Source: Methylicorpusculum sp. (lineage in GTDB: Bacteria > Pseudomonadota > Gammaproteobacteria > Methylococcales > Methylomonadaceae). From it: 64,000 nt of DNA. Every line of letters starts with the position of its first letter. The stretch's first letter is position 1. The position numbers and the translations under genes are program-made. Positions 36,392 through 45,174 of the stretch are shown in pieces. The stretch lies in NCBI RefSeq assembly GCF_030651835.1, contig NZ_JAUSBX010000087.1:62001-126000 (forward strand), written 5' to 3'. Below the pieces are notes generated by a model. It was given only the letters and a program-made list of their open reading frames with translations, ran no database searches and had not been told where the DNA came from.

Positions 36392-38053
36392 ATGTTATTG
36401 GAAACTTTATCTGTCGCTAGGGATTTTGGCCGTGTGCATGAAATTACTTCAATTCTGATCCGTTATGGTTTCGGGGATTTGGTACAAAGGCTGGGCATCG
36501 CAGGTATCGTAGAACGCGCGGGACATGTGCTGCATTGGCACGAAATCGATGAATTAACCACTATGGAGCCGCCCGAGCGGGTGCGTCGGGTTCTGGAAGA
36601 AATGGGGCCGACTTTTGTAAAACTGGGACAAATTTTTGCCACCCGTCCCGACCTGTTTTCCCCTCCCTGGATTGCCGAATTTGAAAAACTTCAGGATCAG
36701 GCACGCCCCGCACCCATTGATAAAATCATGGCGCAACTCAGGGAAGACCTGGGCGCCGACCCCGAAACCGTTTTTGCGCTTTTTGACAAAACACCACTGG
36801 CTGCCGCCTCCATCGGCCAGGTCCACAAAGCTTTTTTAGAAGACGGCACACCCGTCATTGTTAAAATTCGCCGCCCCGGCATTCGAGCTGTCGTAGAAGC
36901 CGATTTACGCCTGCTGAATCAGTTAGCCGAAATCGCCGCCAAAGAGCTTAAAGATCTTCGCCGCTATAGTCCGCAGGATATTGTGCGTCAATTTACGCTG
37001 TCCATGAGGCGAGAACTGGACCTGGCGATAGAAGGCCGCAATTCCGAGCGAATGCGGACTAATTTCCGAAACCATCGGACCATCGTCATACCAAAAGTCT
37101 ATTGGGAATGGACGTCTGAGCGCGTCAATGTTCAGGAGTTTATTGTCGGCATATCCGGCCATGACATGAAAGCATTAGATCAGGCCCGCCTGGACCGGAA
37201 AAAACTGGCCAAAGCCGGTGCGGATGCTGTGCTGAAAATGATACTGGAAGACGGCTTTTTTCATGCAGACCCGCACCCTGGCAACTGTTTTTTCCTGGAA
37301 CAAAACCGGATTGCCTTTATCGATTTCGGCATGGTCGGCAGACTGTCGGAGGAACGCCGCAATCAAGTGATCAACTTGCTGCACGGACTGGTTGAACGAG
37401 ATTCCGATCTGGTCGTAAAAATACTGCTGCGCTGGGCTGACAAGTCGTCCAATCATTACGACAATCTGATTATGGAAATCGATAACTTTATCGACCAGTA
37501 CCATGATGTGCCGCTTAAAGACCTGAACATGGGCGAATTACTGATTAATCTGACGACGCTGTTACGGGATCACCAGCTGAATTTACCGGCAGACTTAACG
37601 CTGTTAATCAAAGCCTTTATCACGTTGGAAGGACTCGGCCGCCAACTCGATCCCAATTTTAATTTGGTCGTTGCTGCAACGCCGTTACTCAAACGGGCCT
37701 TTTTGCAGCGCTACAGCCCCGAATTTATAACTCGTAAAGGGCTAAAATCAGTGGCCACTCTGCTGGAAATGCTATCGGGTCTCCCGCAGGATCTGCATCG
37801 TATACTGGAAGATTTAAGACGAGGCGCAGTCAGTGTGCGTTTGGATATCACCCGACCGGATTGGCTGGGCAAAGAACTTGATCGCCTGGTCAACCGCCTG
37901 TCGGTGAGTCTGGTCACCGCTTCCATGATCATCGGAAGTTCCATCGTCTCAACCGTAGAAGGCGGAACGTCTTCTTTTATCGGCTTGACCGCTTTTATAG
38001 GCGCGCTGTTCGGCGGGCTTTGGCTGCTTTTTTCAATCTGGCGCAGCGGATAA
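36392..38053 (+). CDS. UbiB/ABC1-family atypical kinase
   Basis: A 553-residue membrane-associated member of the UbiB (ABC1/ADCK) family. The KxGQ motif (FVKLGQIFATRPDL), the alanine-rich loop (PLAAASIGQVHKA), the VAIK-like lysine (VKIRRPG), the catalytic-loop motif HADPHPGN and IDFGMVG are all present. Two C-terminal helices (about 500-550) anchor it. The family supports ubiquinone synthesis through ATPase/kinase activity. No other ubi gene is nearby, so this could be a paralogue of the main UbiB. It is convergent with fliK across a shared terminator. Confidence 0.9.
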   Translation: MLLETLSVARDFGRVHEITSILIRYGFGDLVQRLGIAGIVERAGHVLHWHEIDELTTMEPPERVRRVLEEMGPTFVKLGQIFATRPDLFSPPWIAEFEKLQDQARPAPIDKIMAQLREDLGADPETVFALFDKTPLAAASIGQVHKAFLEDGTPVIVKIRRPGIRAVVEADLRLLNQLAEIAAKELKDLRRYSPQDIVRQFTLSMRRELDLAIEGRNSERMRTNFRNHRTIVIPKVYWEWTSERVNVQEFIVGISGHDMKALDQARLDRKKLAKAGADAVLKMILEDGFFHADPHPGNCFFLEQNRIAFIDFGMVGRLSEERRNQVINLLHGLVERDSDLVVKILLRWADKSSNHYDNLIMEIDNFIDQYHDVPLKDLNMGELLINLTTLLRDHQLNLPADLTLLIKAFITLEGLGRQLDPNFNLVVAATPLLKRAFLQRYSPEFITRKGLKSVATLLEMLSGLPQDLHRILEDLRRGAVSVRLDITRPDWLGKELDRLVNRLSVSLVTASMIIGSSIVSTVEGGTSSFIGLTAFIGALFGGLWLLFSIWRSG

Positions 38054-38056
38054 GCG

Positions 38057-38093
38057 GTTCTGCCTACAGCCGAAAATAGGCCGCAGGCAGAAC
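38057..38093. terminator. Hairpin between convergent ubiB-like and fliK genes
   Basis: GTTCTGCCT (38057-38065) pairs perfectly with AGGCAGAAC (38085-38093), with further G-C pairing inward. It fills the 45-base gap between two convergent genes and has no strong T-run on either side, so it may be a two-way, weak terminator. Confidence 0.6.
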
Positions 38094-38098
38094 AAGCA

Positions 38099-39337
38099 TC
38101 AAGCAAAAATACTCAGCAATCCCTGGCTTGCCGAAGCTCTTCCTTGATTTAAGGCCTCAGTTAAATCCAATCCGCCTTCTGCTTGTTCCGGCCGGCTGTC
38201 TGTTTCGCCATAAAGATTGGAGGGATCTTTGTCACCGCCTTGCATCATTTGACCGAAACCGGCCGAACGCCCTTGATCGTCCTGTGATTGCTGGGATACA
38301 GTCACATCGGCCAGATTTAGCTGTTGACCGCTCATCATTTCTCTCAATCTGGGGATGGCCGCCTCCAGCGCTTCTCTGACTGAGGCGTGTTGCGCTGAAA
38401 AAGTGATAGTCGCCTGGTCCTGATTCATGTCGATCCGAATACGCACAGGGCCTAAGTGCTGAGGATTAAGATTGAGTTCAGCCGCCGATAAGGAGCGATT
38501 ATTCATCCAGACAATACGATCACCCAATTCACTGGACCATTCAGGATCAGCAAAGTTTTTAGACATGGCGGGCACATCGGTCTTAAGAATATTGGGGGTT
38601 TTATTATCAATTGAAAATTGCCTGTGTAAATGTGCAGTATCGATGGGCGATTTGGGTACGGTTTTTTCATTTCCGGCACCGTCACTGTCGCTCATTTTTT
38701 TATCAGTGGCCTCTGCACTTAATGCTGTCTTTGTCTCAGCTGCCGCCTTATCTTCGGCGGTTGCTGCATCAGCCGAAGAAAGCTTCAGATTCCCGGTCAG
38801 CACAGGCGCTTCGGTTTCTGTTTTAACCGGAGCGGCATCAATCATTTGACGCAGAGCAGGTAATTCAGGGTTATTCAGAACCGGATTCATTTGAGGCGTG
38901 ACTTCCAGCAGGGGGCCGGCGAGATTATAAGGCTCAGCGTCTGTTTCATCGAGAACCTGATTCAGATCAGACGCCTCGATCAGAGCTTCGGATTTTTCCG
39001 TCATTGCCGTTGCCGCCTGTATATGTTCAAGGACTTCTTTTAGCGCTGAAAGGGTTTCTTCCAGATTGATTTCGCTTTCCGGTGCCTCGGCAAGCGACCC
39101 AAGCGGCAATTGATTTCCCGGCAAACCGGCAAATTCTTGCACAGTCTGACCGGCAGCCAATTCTTCAGGCGTCAGGGTCGACGCGTTAATGGCCTGCGTC
39201 AGCTTGCTCAGTTCAGCCATCAGAGAATCGGCAAAGGCGCTGCCTGTTAATCCTGAATCAGCAAGCGCTTGATCCAAGGTCGCAAACCCTAGATCGGCCG
39301 GCACCTGAGGGGTGAGTGGTATATTCTGAATATTCAT
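38099..39337 (-). CDS. fliK: Flagellar hook-length control protein FliK
   Basis: The ORF opens at 39409, but MNIQNIPLTPQV at 39337 is preceded by AGGAG and is the better start (412 residues). The long, acidic and low-complexity N-terminal part acts as the ruler region. The C-terminal Flg_hook domain is clear (LNLNPQHLGPVRIRIDMNQDQA), which switches export specificity from hook to filament. It lies at the downstream end of the fliEFGHIJK group, 169 bases after fliJ. Confidence 0.93.
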   Translation of the reverse strand: MNIQNIPLTPQVPADLGFATLDQALADSGLTGSAFADSLMAELSKLTQAINASTLTPEELAAGQTVQEFAGLPGNQLPLGSLAEAPESEINLEETLSALKEVLEHIQAATAMTEKSEALIEASDLNQVLDETDAEPYNLAGPLLEVTPQMNPVLNNPELPALRQMIDAAPVKTETEAPVLTGNLKLSSADAATAEDKAAAETKTALSAEATDKKMSDSDGAGNEKTVPKSPIDTAHLHRQFSIDNKTPNILKTDVPAMSKNFADPEWSSELGDRIVWMNNRSLSAAELNLNPQHLGPVRIRIDMNQDQATITFSAQHASVREALEAAIPRLREMMSGQQLNLADVTVSQQSQDDQGRSAGFGQMMQGGDKDPSNLYGETDSRPEQAEGGLDLTEALNQGRASASQGLLSIFA

Positions 39338-39505
39338 TTTCTTAACTCCTGATTCGCCTGTTGACGCCGCATTGATTCTATCAACACCCTCAACAGTACA
39401 GTACATCAATCCCTAGACATTATTAATGACGAACAGGCAACAGACCGCCTTTATCATTGATTTCAGCTGAAAAATCCAAAGGATTTTCAGCTTTTCCATC
39501 ATACT

Positions 39506-39955
39506 CTAAGCATTTCTTGTGCCACCGCGCCGCCCGCTTGACACTCTATCATCCTGCTCAAGTTGCTCACGCTTATCCTCTTCCTTTGATTCCATTTTTA
39601 ACGCTTTATCACTGATTTTCTCAAGGTTTTCAGTCCGATTATGCAGATTAAGCCAGTTATGCCTTGCTCTGGAAACCTCGACCTCCAGTTGCGTGAGCGC
39701 TTGCTCCTGACCCTGAATTGCCTTGTCCAGCTTTTCAATAAAACTTCTAAACTCCAGCATTTGGCCTATCCTGGCCCCGGTTGAACAATGAAGATCAAAC
39801 TTTGCTATGGTTTCCAACCTGTAATTTTTAAGCCCATCAATCTGCTCCTGCAATACAATTTGTTTTTGCTGAATGCGGCCAAATGCTTCCAGGGCTTTTT
39901 TTTCCTGATCCGCATTCAGATCAACGATAAGTTTTAAGCGGTCGGATTTTTTCAC
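39506..39955 (-). CDS. fliJ: Flagellar export chaperone FliJ
   Basis: A 149-residue coiled-coil protein of typical FliJ length, rich in charged residues from end to end (GLKNYRLETIAKFDLHCSTG and SDKALKMESKEEDKREQLEQ). It links the export ATPase ring to FlhA and FliH. It is 14 bases downstream of fliI. The C-terminus is very basic and glycine-rich (SSGRRGGTRNA). Confidence 0.92.
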   Translation of the reverse strand: MKKSDRLKLIVDLNADQEKKALEAFGRIQQKQIVLQEQIDGLKNYRLETIAKFDLHCSTGARIGQMLEFRSFIEKLDKAIQGQEQALTQLEVEVSRARHNWLNLHNRTENLEKISDKALKMESKEEDKREQLEQDDRVSSGRRGGTRNA

Positions 39956-39969
39956 GGTTATCCACCTGT

Positions 39970-41319
39970 TTATTGATCAGCCAGTAACTGAGCCAATTGC
40001 TGAATACTGGCATTCACATCAACAGGCTCATCAATTCCTTGTTGAAGAAAGTCCAAAATAGCCGGCATTTTTTGTATCGCTCTGTCTATCTTTGGATTTG
40101 AACCGGGTTTATAAGCGCCGACATTGACCAAATCTCTGTTTTGTTGATAGGTCGAATACAAGCTGCGTAATTCCCGCACCATTTTCAAATGGTCGTCGTC
40201 GACAATGTCGGTCAGCACCCGGCTGACCGACGCTTCAATATCGATGGCTGGAAAATGCCCGGCATCAGCCAATGCCCGGGTCAGAACAATATGACCATCC
40301 AAAACGCCCCGCGCCGAATCCGCCACCGGATCGTTATGATCATCGCCCTCGGTGAGCACGGTATAAAAGGCGGTAATGGAACCACCCCCCTCATCACCGT
40401 TACCGGCTCTCTCCACTAAACGCGGAAGTTTGGCAAACACCGAAGGAGGATAACCCTTGGTTGCCGGCGGCTCATCGATAGCCAGCGCTATTTCCCGGTG
40501 CGCTTGCGCATATCGGGTCAATGAATCCATTAACAGCAGGACATCAAGCCCCTGGTCACGAAAATATTCAGCTATGCTGGTCGCCAGCAGCGCGCCATTG
40601 GTCCGCATCAAGGGCGGGTAATCGGCCGGTGTTGCGACAACAACGGCGCGTTTCAAGCCATCTTCACCCAAAATTTTCTGGACGAATTCATTTACCTCAC
40701 GGCCCCGCTCACCAATCAGCCCCACTACAACAACATCGGCCGTCGTGAATTTTGTCATCATGCCCAGCAGTACGCTTTTTCCGACCCCCGTGCCTGCGAA
40801 TAAGCCCATCCTTTGCCCCCGACCAACGCATAACAGCGCATTGATAGCCCGGATGCCGACATCCAAAGGCTCTCTAATCGGTTTTCTGCTGAGCGGATTG
40901 ATAGGGATTCCCGTTAAAGAGACGCGTGCCTCGGTGATTAACGGCCCTTTATTATCCAGCGGATTGCCTGATCCATCCAGAACCCGACCCAGCAAATCGA
41001 AGCCTACTTTAGCCAATGATTCAACACCCAAGGGAATAACTCGGCAATCGGGTTCCAGACCATGAGGATCGCCAATCGGCATAAGAAATATTTTCTCTCC
41101 GGCAAAACCCACAACCTCGGACGGTATCATGCGCCCGCTTTTTGTCTCGACCATACAACGTGAACCAATAGGCGCTCTGCATCCAACCGCTTCCAGGGTT
41201 AAGCCCACCATCCGGGAAAGCTTCCCTTCAACAATCAGTTCGGGATGCTCCTGCAACCTTTCGCGATAAGGTTTTAAACGGTCCAACCAAATTTCGGAAC
41301 GGTCTTCAAACAAGCTCAT
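39970..41319 (-). CDS. fliI: Flagellum-specific ATPase FliI
   Basis: A 449-residue F1-beta-like ATPase that powers flagellar type III export. Walker A is GLFAGTGVGKS, the Walker B aspartate is in DVLLLMDSLTRYA, and the catalytic glutamate is in GLIGERGREV. The stop of fliH overlaps its ATG by 4 bases. It acts at the cytoplasmic base of the export gate with FliH and FliJ, both encoded beside it. Confidence 0.97.
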   Translation of the reverse strand: MSLFEDRSEIWLDRLKPYRERLQEHPELIVEGKLSRMVGLTLEAVGCRAPIGSRCMVETKSGRMIPSEVVGFAGEKIFLMPIGDPHGLEPDCRVIPLGVESLAKVGFDLLGRVLDGSGNPLDNKGPLITEARVSLTGIPINPLSRKPIREPLDVGIRAINALLCVGRGQRMGLFAGTGVGKSVLLGMMTKFTTADVVVVGLIGERGREVNEFVQKILGEDGLKRAVVVATPADYPPLMRTNGALLATSIAEYFRDQGLDVLLLMDSLTRYAQAHREIALAIDEPPATKGYPPSVFAKLPRLVERAGNGDEGGGSITAFYTVLTEGDDHNDPVADSARGVLDGHIVLTRALADAGHFPAIDIEASVSRVLTDIVDDDHLKMVRELRSLYSTYQQNRDLVNVGAYKPGSNPKIDRAIQKMPAILDFLQQGIDEPVDVNASIQQLAQLLADQ

Positions 41320-42038
41320 GACTCTTCATCTCCGCTACGACCACCCCCCAGCACTTTGGCGACAACCGCCGAAACCCGCGATTCTATGGTCGCATCGACC
41401 CGCGACATTTCGGTATCAACTTTACAACCGCCCCGGGTGATCAGGGGATCTTCAATTAAAACCCAGGGTGGAGAGATTTCATCCAGCACTAATACAGTAC
41501 GAACCAATTCCGCATCTGCGGGATGCAAGGTCAGTGTGATTTTCTGAGAGGCAACAGGCAAAATACCAACAGCCTCTCTGACCGCTGCAACAATTTGACC
41601 TGGGTCCATCTTGATTTCCCGGCGAATGATCTGAGTAGCCATGGTAATCGCCAACTTGACCAGCTCGTTTTCTACCGCCTCATCCAGATTTTTCAACGGT
41701 TCACTGAGCAGTTCCATCACTTTGAATAATTCAGCAGCTTGATTGCTCAGAAGCTGAAAATTTTCTTCATAACCTTTCTTCAGCCCTTCTTCGTAGCCTT
41801 TTTCTTGTCCCTCTTGATGGCCTTGAGCAAAGCCCTCTTCGTGTCCTTTGGCAAAAGCCTCTTCTTGAGCTTTTTCCTGCATTTGCTCAATTTCGCTGAC
41901 CGTCATTAACGGCGATCGGCTGCTCTCCTGCTCTGCCTGCGGGTGTTCGTTCTCGCCTTCTGAAACATTGGGTAAGGCCCAAAGGCTCAGTAACTCGAGT
42001 TCTTCCTCAGAAAAACGGCCGCCGCTAGACAAGCTCAT
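41316..42038 (-). CDS. fliH: Flagellar export regulator FliH
   Basis: A 240-residue FliH counted from the ATG at 42038; the track uses a GTG one codon upstream. The N-terminal half is glutamate/glutamine-rich and contains a run of GxxxG-type repeats (KGHEEGFAQGHQEGQEKGYE) that make long helices in FliH. The C-terminal part (AITMATQIIRREIKMDPGQ) is the E-like domain that binds FliI. The start lies inside the fliG end and the stop overlaps fliI. Confidence 0.94.
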   Translation of the reverse strand: MSLSSGGRFSEEELELLSLWALPNVSEGENEHPQAEQESSRSPLMTVSEIEQMQEKAQEEAFAKGHEEGFAQGHQEGQEKGYEEGLKKGYEENFQLLSNQAAELFKVMELLSEPLKNLDEAVENELVKLAITMATQIIRREIKMDPGQIVAAVREAVGILPVASQKITLTLHPADAELVRTVLVLDEISPPWVLIEDPLITRGGCKVDTEMSRVDATIESRVSAVVAKVLGGGRSGDEES

Positions 42039-43029
42039 CACTGCCGCCGCCTAGCATAATCTCGCCTGAGTCGGCCAGCTTTCTGGCAATAGCGAGAATT
42101 TCTTTTTGGGCCAATTCGACGTCGCTCAGCTTACTGGGCGGAGCGGCTTCAAGATCATCACGGAGCATTTCGGCCGCACGTTTGGACATATTGCCGAATA
42201 TTTTGTTTTTAAGCTTGTCATCGACGCCACGCAAGGCCAGCAATAGCTGATCAGTGGATACTTCGCGCAGCAATGTCTGAATGCCTCGGTCATCAACCTC
42301 CACCAAATCAGCAAAAACAAACATTTTGTCCTGGATTTGTTGAGCAAGATCAGCGCTGTTTTGGCCAATATCCTCCATGACTGTTTCACTGATTCCGCCA
42401 TCCAAAAAGTTAAGGATATTAGCCACTGCATCGATACCGCCGATGGCTGAAAGCTTCATAGCATCATTACCGGTCAGTTGTTTTTCCATGATTTCATCCA
42501 GTTCTCGAAGTGCGGCAGGTTGAATACCTTCCATCGTGGCTATTCTCATCAATATATCGGAACGCGTATTTTCAGGCAGCAGGCTTAAAACATCCGCTGC
42601 CAGATCGCTTTCCAGCAAAGTCAAAATAATGGCGATAATCTGAGGATGCTCCAGGCGAATCAAATCTGCAATTGAACGGGTATCCATCCATTTCAACTGT
42701 TCGATACCTTTACTGTTGGCTCCGAGTAAAATTCTGTCGATAATGTTGCCGGCCTTATCGGCACCGAGTGCACCGGTCAACATATTCCGAATGTACTCAT
42801 CCGAATTCAAGCCCAAACCGGTCTGACGCTTGACGGTGGTAATAAATTCTTCAAGAACCCCATCAACCATTTCCGGTGTAATTTCACTGAGGCCAGCCAT
42901 GGTCGCGCCGATAATTTGAACTTCCTTGGGCCCCATATGCTTCAATACCGCGGCCGCCCTGTCCTCTCCAACTGCAAGTAATAGCAGGGATGCCCGTTGA
43001 GCATAGTTTAATGCGTTACTCTCAGCCAT
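42025..43029 (-). CDS. fliG: Flagellar motor switch protein FliG
   Basis: A 334-residue FliG, the torque-bearing rotor protein. The N-terminal domain binds FliF, the middle carries an EHPQ-like motif (RLEHPQIIAIILTLL), and the C-terminal domain holds the charged torque helix (LKNKIFGNMSKRAAEMLRDD). It overlaps fliF by 8 bases and fliH by about 14. Length is normal. Confidence 0.97.
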   Translation of the reverse strand: MAESNALNYAQRASLLLLAVGEDRAAAVLKHMGPKEVQIIGATMAGLSEITPEMVDGVLEEFITTVKRQTGLGLNSDEYIRNMLTGALGADKAGNIIDRILLGANSKGIEQLKWMDTRSIADLIRLEHPQIIAIILTLLESDLAADVLSLLPENTRSDILMRIATMEGIQPAALRELDEIMEKQLTGNDAMKLSAIGGIDAVANILNFLDGGISETVMEDIGQNSADLAQQIQDKMFVFADLVEVDDRGIQTLLREVSTDQLLLALRGVDDKLKNKIFGNMSKRAAEMLRDDLEAAPPSKLSDVELAQKEILAIARKLADSGEIMLGGGSDELV

Positions 43030-44785
43030 CTTGTTTAATCCATACCTTAATGATTTGCGCTACCAGCATAGGATCTTCATCAACCAGTTTCTTGATATAT
43101 TCCAGGCGTTTTTCATAACTTTGCGGCGCTTCCAGCAGCAACAAATCTTCGGTTTCGTCTGTTAATGCCCGCTGCTGCTGACTGTTTTCTTCACCGGCTG
43201 GAACCGCATAAGGAACACCGTTCTCATCAAAGGCCACCGTACCGCCCATCGCCTCAGCTTCAGCTCTTGCCATTGCCAGTGCTGCAGCTCTTTGTTCCTC
43301 TTCGGTTCTGGACACCAAGCCTCTCATTGTCGGTCTAAGTACAGCAAAGACCAGAAACAGGATCACTGCGACTGCGGCCAATTGTTTCATCAAGTCAATA
43401 AACCAAGGCTCATCCCATAAGTTGACAGCCGGTAAATCCTCGATTTCGTCAGGCGCTCTGAAGGCAACATTGGAAACGGTCACCTGATCTCCGCGGCTGG
43501 TGTCAAATCCTACAGCCTGCTTGATCAGATCATTGAAGCGATTAATTTCTTCTTGCGAATAAGGTTGTGAAACCGGCTTTCCGTCTTCACCGCTAATGTA
43601 ACGGTCATCGACGACCACGGCAACCGACAATCTTTTTAATTGAGCCGTTGCCAAGCGCGTATGCGTGATGGTTTTATCCAGCTCAAAATTTCGCGTTGCA
43701 CTTTTGCTGGATGAAGATGGTTTTGAGGCACCGGATTCTGCTCCTGAACCTTCTGTCGCAATTTCAGGAGCAACACCAGTCGGGGGAGGCTGATTCGATA
43801 ATGCACCAGGCACGCCTTGAACCGAATTGGTGGAATTCTCATCTTCACGCGTTTGTTCGCTGCGCAACGCGGGTAAATCAGGATTAAACATCTCCTGCGT
43901 TTTTTCAGTAACAGTGAAATCCACATCCGCTGAAATTTGGGTCCTGAAGCCGTTGGTGCCAACCAAGGGTGTCAAAATATTTTGAATTCGCTCCATCAAA
44001 TGATCTTCAATGTCCTTCTTGTATTCAAATTGTTTTGAGTTGAGGGAATTATCCGAATCCGATGCCAGAGTGTTCAATAAACGGCCTTTCTGATCCACAA
44101 CGGTAATTTGACCGGGCTCCATCATCGGAACGCTGGATGCTACTAAATGAATAATAGATTCTATTTGCCCTTTATCCAAGGTGCGCCCCTGATACAGATT
44201 AACCATGACAGACGCACTGGGCTTTTTTTGTTTTCTGACAAATACGGACTGTTTAGGCAATGCCAGAATGACTCGAGCAGACTTGACATTCTGAATAGCC
44301 ATTATGGTACGGGCAATTTCGCCTTCCAATGCCCTTTGAAAGCGGATCTGCTCAACATTTTTGCTGGTTCCATAGCTTTGCTCCTGATCCAACAGTTCGT
44401 AGCCTAAACTGGTACTCCTGGGCAATCCCAACGCAGCCAGTTTGAGTTTGAGTTCACGGATATCGGCAGTAGGCACCATAATTGCACCTGAACCGTTTTC
44501 CACCTTGAATTTGATGCCTTCCTTATCCAACACTTCAATAATTTCAGAAGCGTCTTTTTCGGCAATATCAGCAAATAACAGACTGTAAGAGGTCTCTTGT
44601 GACCAAAGAACAACGGCGATCGAAATAGCGATACTGAAAGCAAAACCCAATATCAAACCAATTTGACGAGGCATGCTTAAACCGGCAAAGCCCTTGATAA
44701 GCGGGTTAGCCTGTGTATTTGCGTTAGCTTCGCCAGTTTCCATGCTGGAGGCATTCACTATATTATTTCCGTTATCTTCGCTCAT
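43022..44785 (-). CDS. fliF: Flagellar MS-ring protein FliF
   Basis: A 587-residue MS-ring protein with two transmembrane helices, at about 33-55 (PRQIGLILGFAFSIAISIAV) and near 470 (LAAVAVILFLVFAVL). Between them are ring-building domains, with YSLLFADIAEKDASEI at the start. The C-terminal tail binds FliG. A low-complexity linker rich in S, G and P lies near residues 315-355. fliE is 17 bases upstream and fliG overlaps the end. Confidence 0.97.
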   Translation of the reverse strand: MSEDNGNNIVNASSMETGEANANTQANPLIKGFAGLSMPRQIGLILGFAFSIAISIAVVLWSQETSYSLLFADIAEKDASEIIEVLDKEGIKFKVENGSGAIMVPTADIRELKLKLAALGLPRSTSLGYELLDQEQSYGTSKNVEQIRFQRALEGEIARTIMAIQNVKSARVILALPKQSVFVRKQKKPSASVMVNLYQGRTLDKGQIESIIHLVASSVPMMEPGQITVVDQKGRLLNTLASDSDNSLNSKQFEYKKDIEDHLMERIQNILTPLVGTNGFRTQISADVDFTVTEKTQEMFNPDLPALRSEQTREDENSTNSVQGVPGALSNQPPPTGVAPEIATEGSGAESGASKPSSSSKSATRNFELDKTITHTRLATAQLKRLSVAVVVDDRYISGEDGKPVSQPYSQEEINRFNDLIKQAVGFDTSRGDQVTVSNVAFRAPDEIEDLPAVNLWDEPWFIDLMKQLAAVAVILFLVFAVLRPTMRGLVSRTEEEQRAAALAMARAEAEAMGGTVAFDENGVPYAVPAGEENSQQQRALTDETEDLLLLEAPQSYEKRLEYIKKLVDEDPMLVAQIIKVWIKQDG

Positions 44786-44802
44786 GGCCTTTTAATCGCT
44801 AT

Positions 44803-45120
44803 TTACATCGGCATATTCATAACGTCTTTATAAGCATCGACCAGTTTGTTTCTGACCTGGACCATGGCTTGAAAAGAGACGCTGGCCTTTTGCATTGAAA
44901 TCATGACTTCCGCTAGGCTGGCATCGGATTCACCGGTTTCAAAAGCAGTTGCCATTTTGTTTGAGGTGGATTGAGCATCATTGACCGAGTCAATTGACTG
45001 TTTCAGTAGCGATGCAAAATCAGGTTGATCCGTTTTTTGGATTTCACTGGGCTTGTTTCCGGCCTCGATTGACATGGACCGCATCTGGGCCAGTACTTGT
45101 GTGATATTCATATCGCTCAT
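44803..45120 (-). CDS. fliE: Flagellar hook-basal body protein FliE
   Basis: The ORF opens at a GTG (45132), but that GTGAGG provides the ribosome-binding site for the ATG at 45120 (MSDMNITQVL), giving 105 residues. It is a small rod-junction protein with the typical C-terminal segment EVMISMQKASVSFQAMVQVRNK. It joins the MS ring to the rod. A sigma54-type promoter lies just upstream, so fliE is probably the first gene of the fliEFGHIJ(K) transcript. Confidence 0.95.
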   Translation of the reverse strand: MSDMNITQVLAQMRSMSIEAGNKPSEIQKTDQPDFASLLKQSIDSVNDAQSTSNKMATAFETGESDASLAEVMISMQKASVSFQAMVQVRNKLVDAYKDVMNMPM

Positions 45121-45155
45121 GGGAGACCTCACTTGTTTTTGACACTATAGATCAA

Positions 45156-45171
45156 AGCAATTACCAAGCCA
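45156..45171 (-). promoter_or_regulatory. Sigma54 promoter of the fliE operon
   Basis: Read on the minus strand, TGGCTTGGTAATTGCT has GG and GC ten bases apart and matches the RpoN consensus well at both -24 and -12. It sits in the 40-odd bases between the fleR stop and fliE. FleR is a sigma54 activator encoded directly upstream, which fits the known control of fliE operons in Pseudomonas. Confidence 0.85.
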
Positions 45172-45174
45172 GTC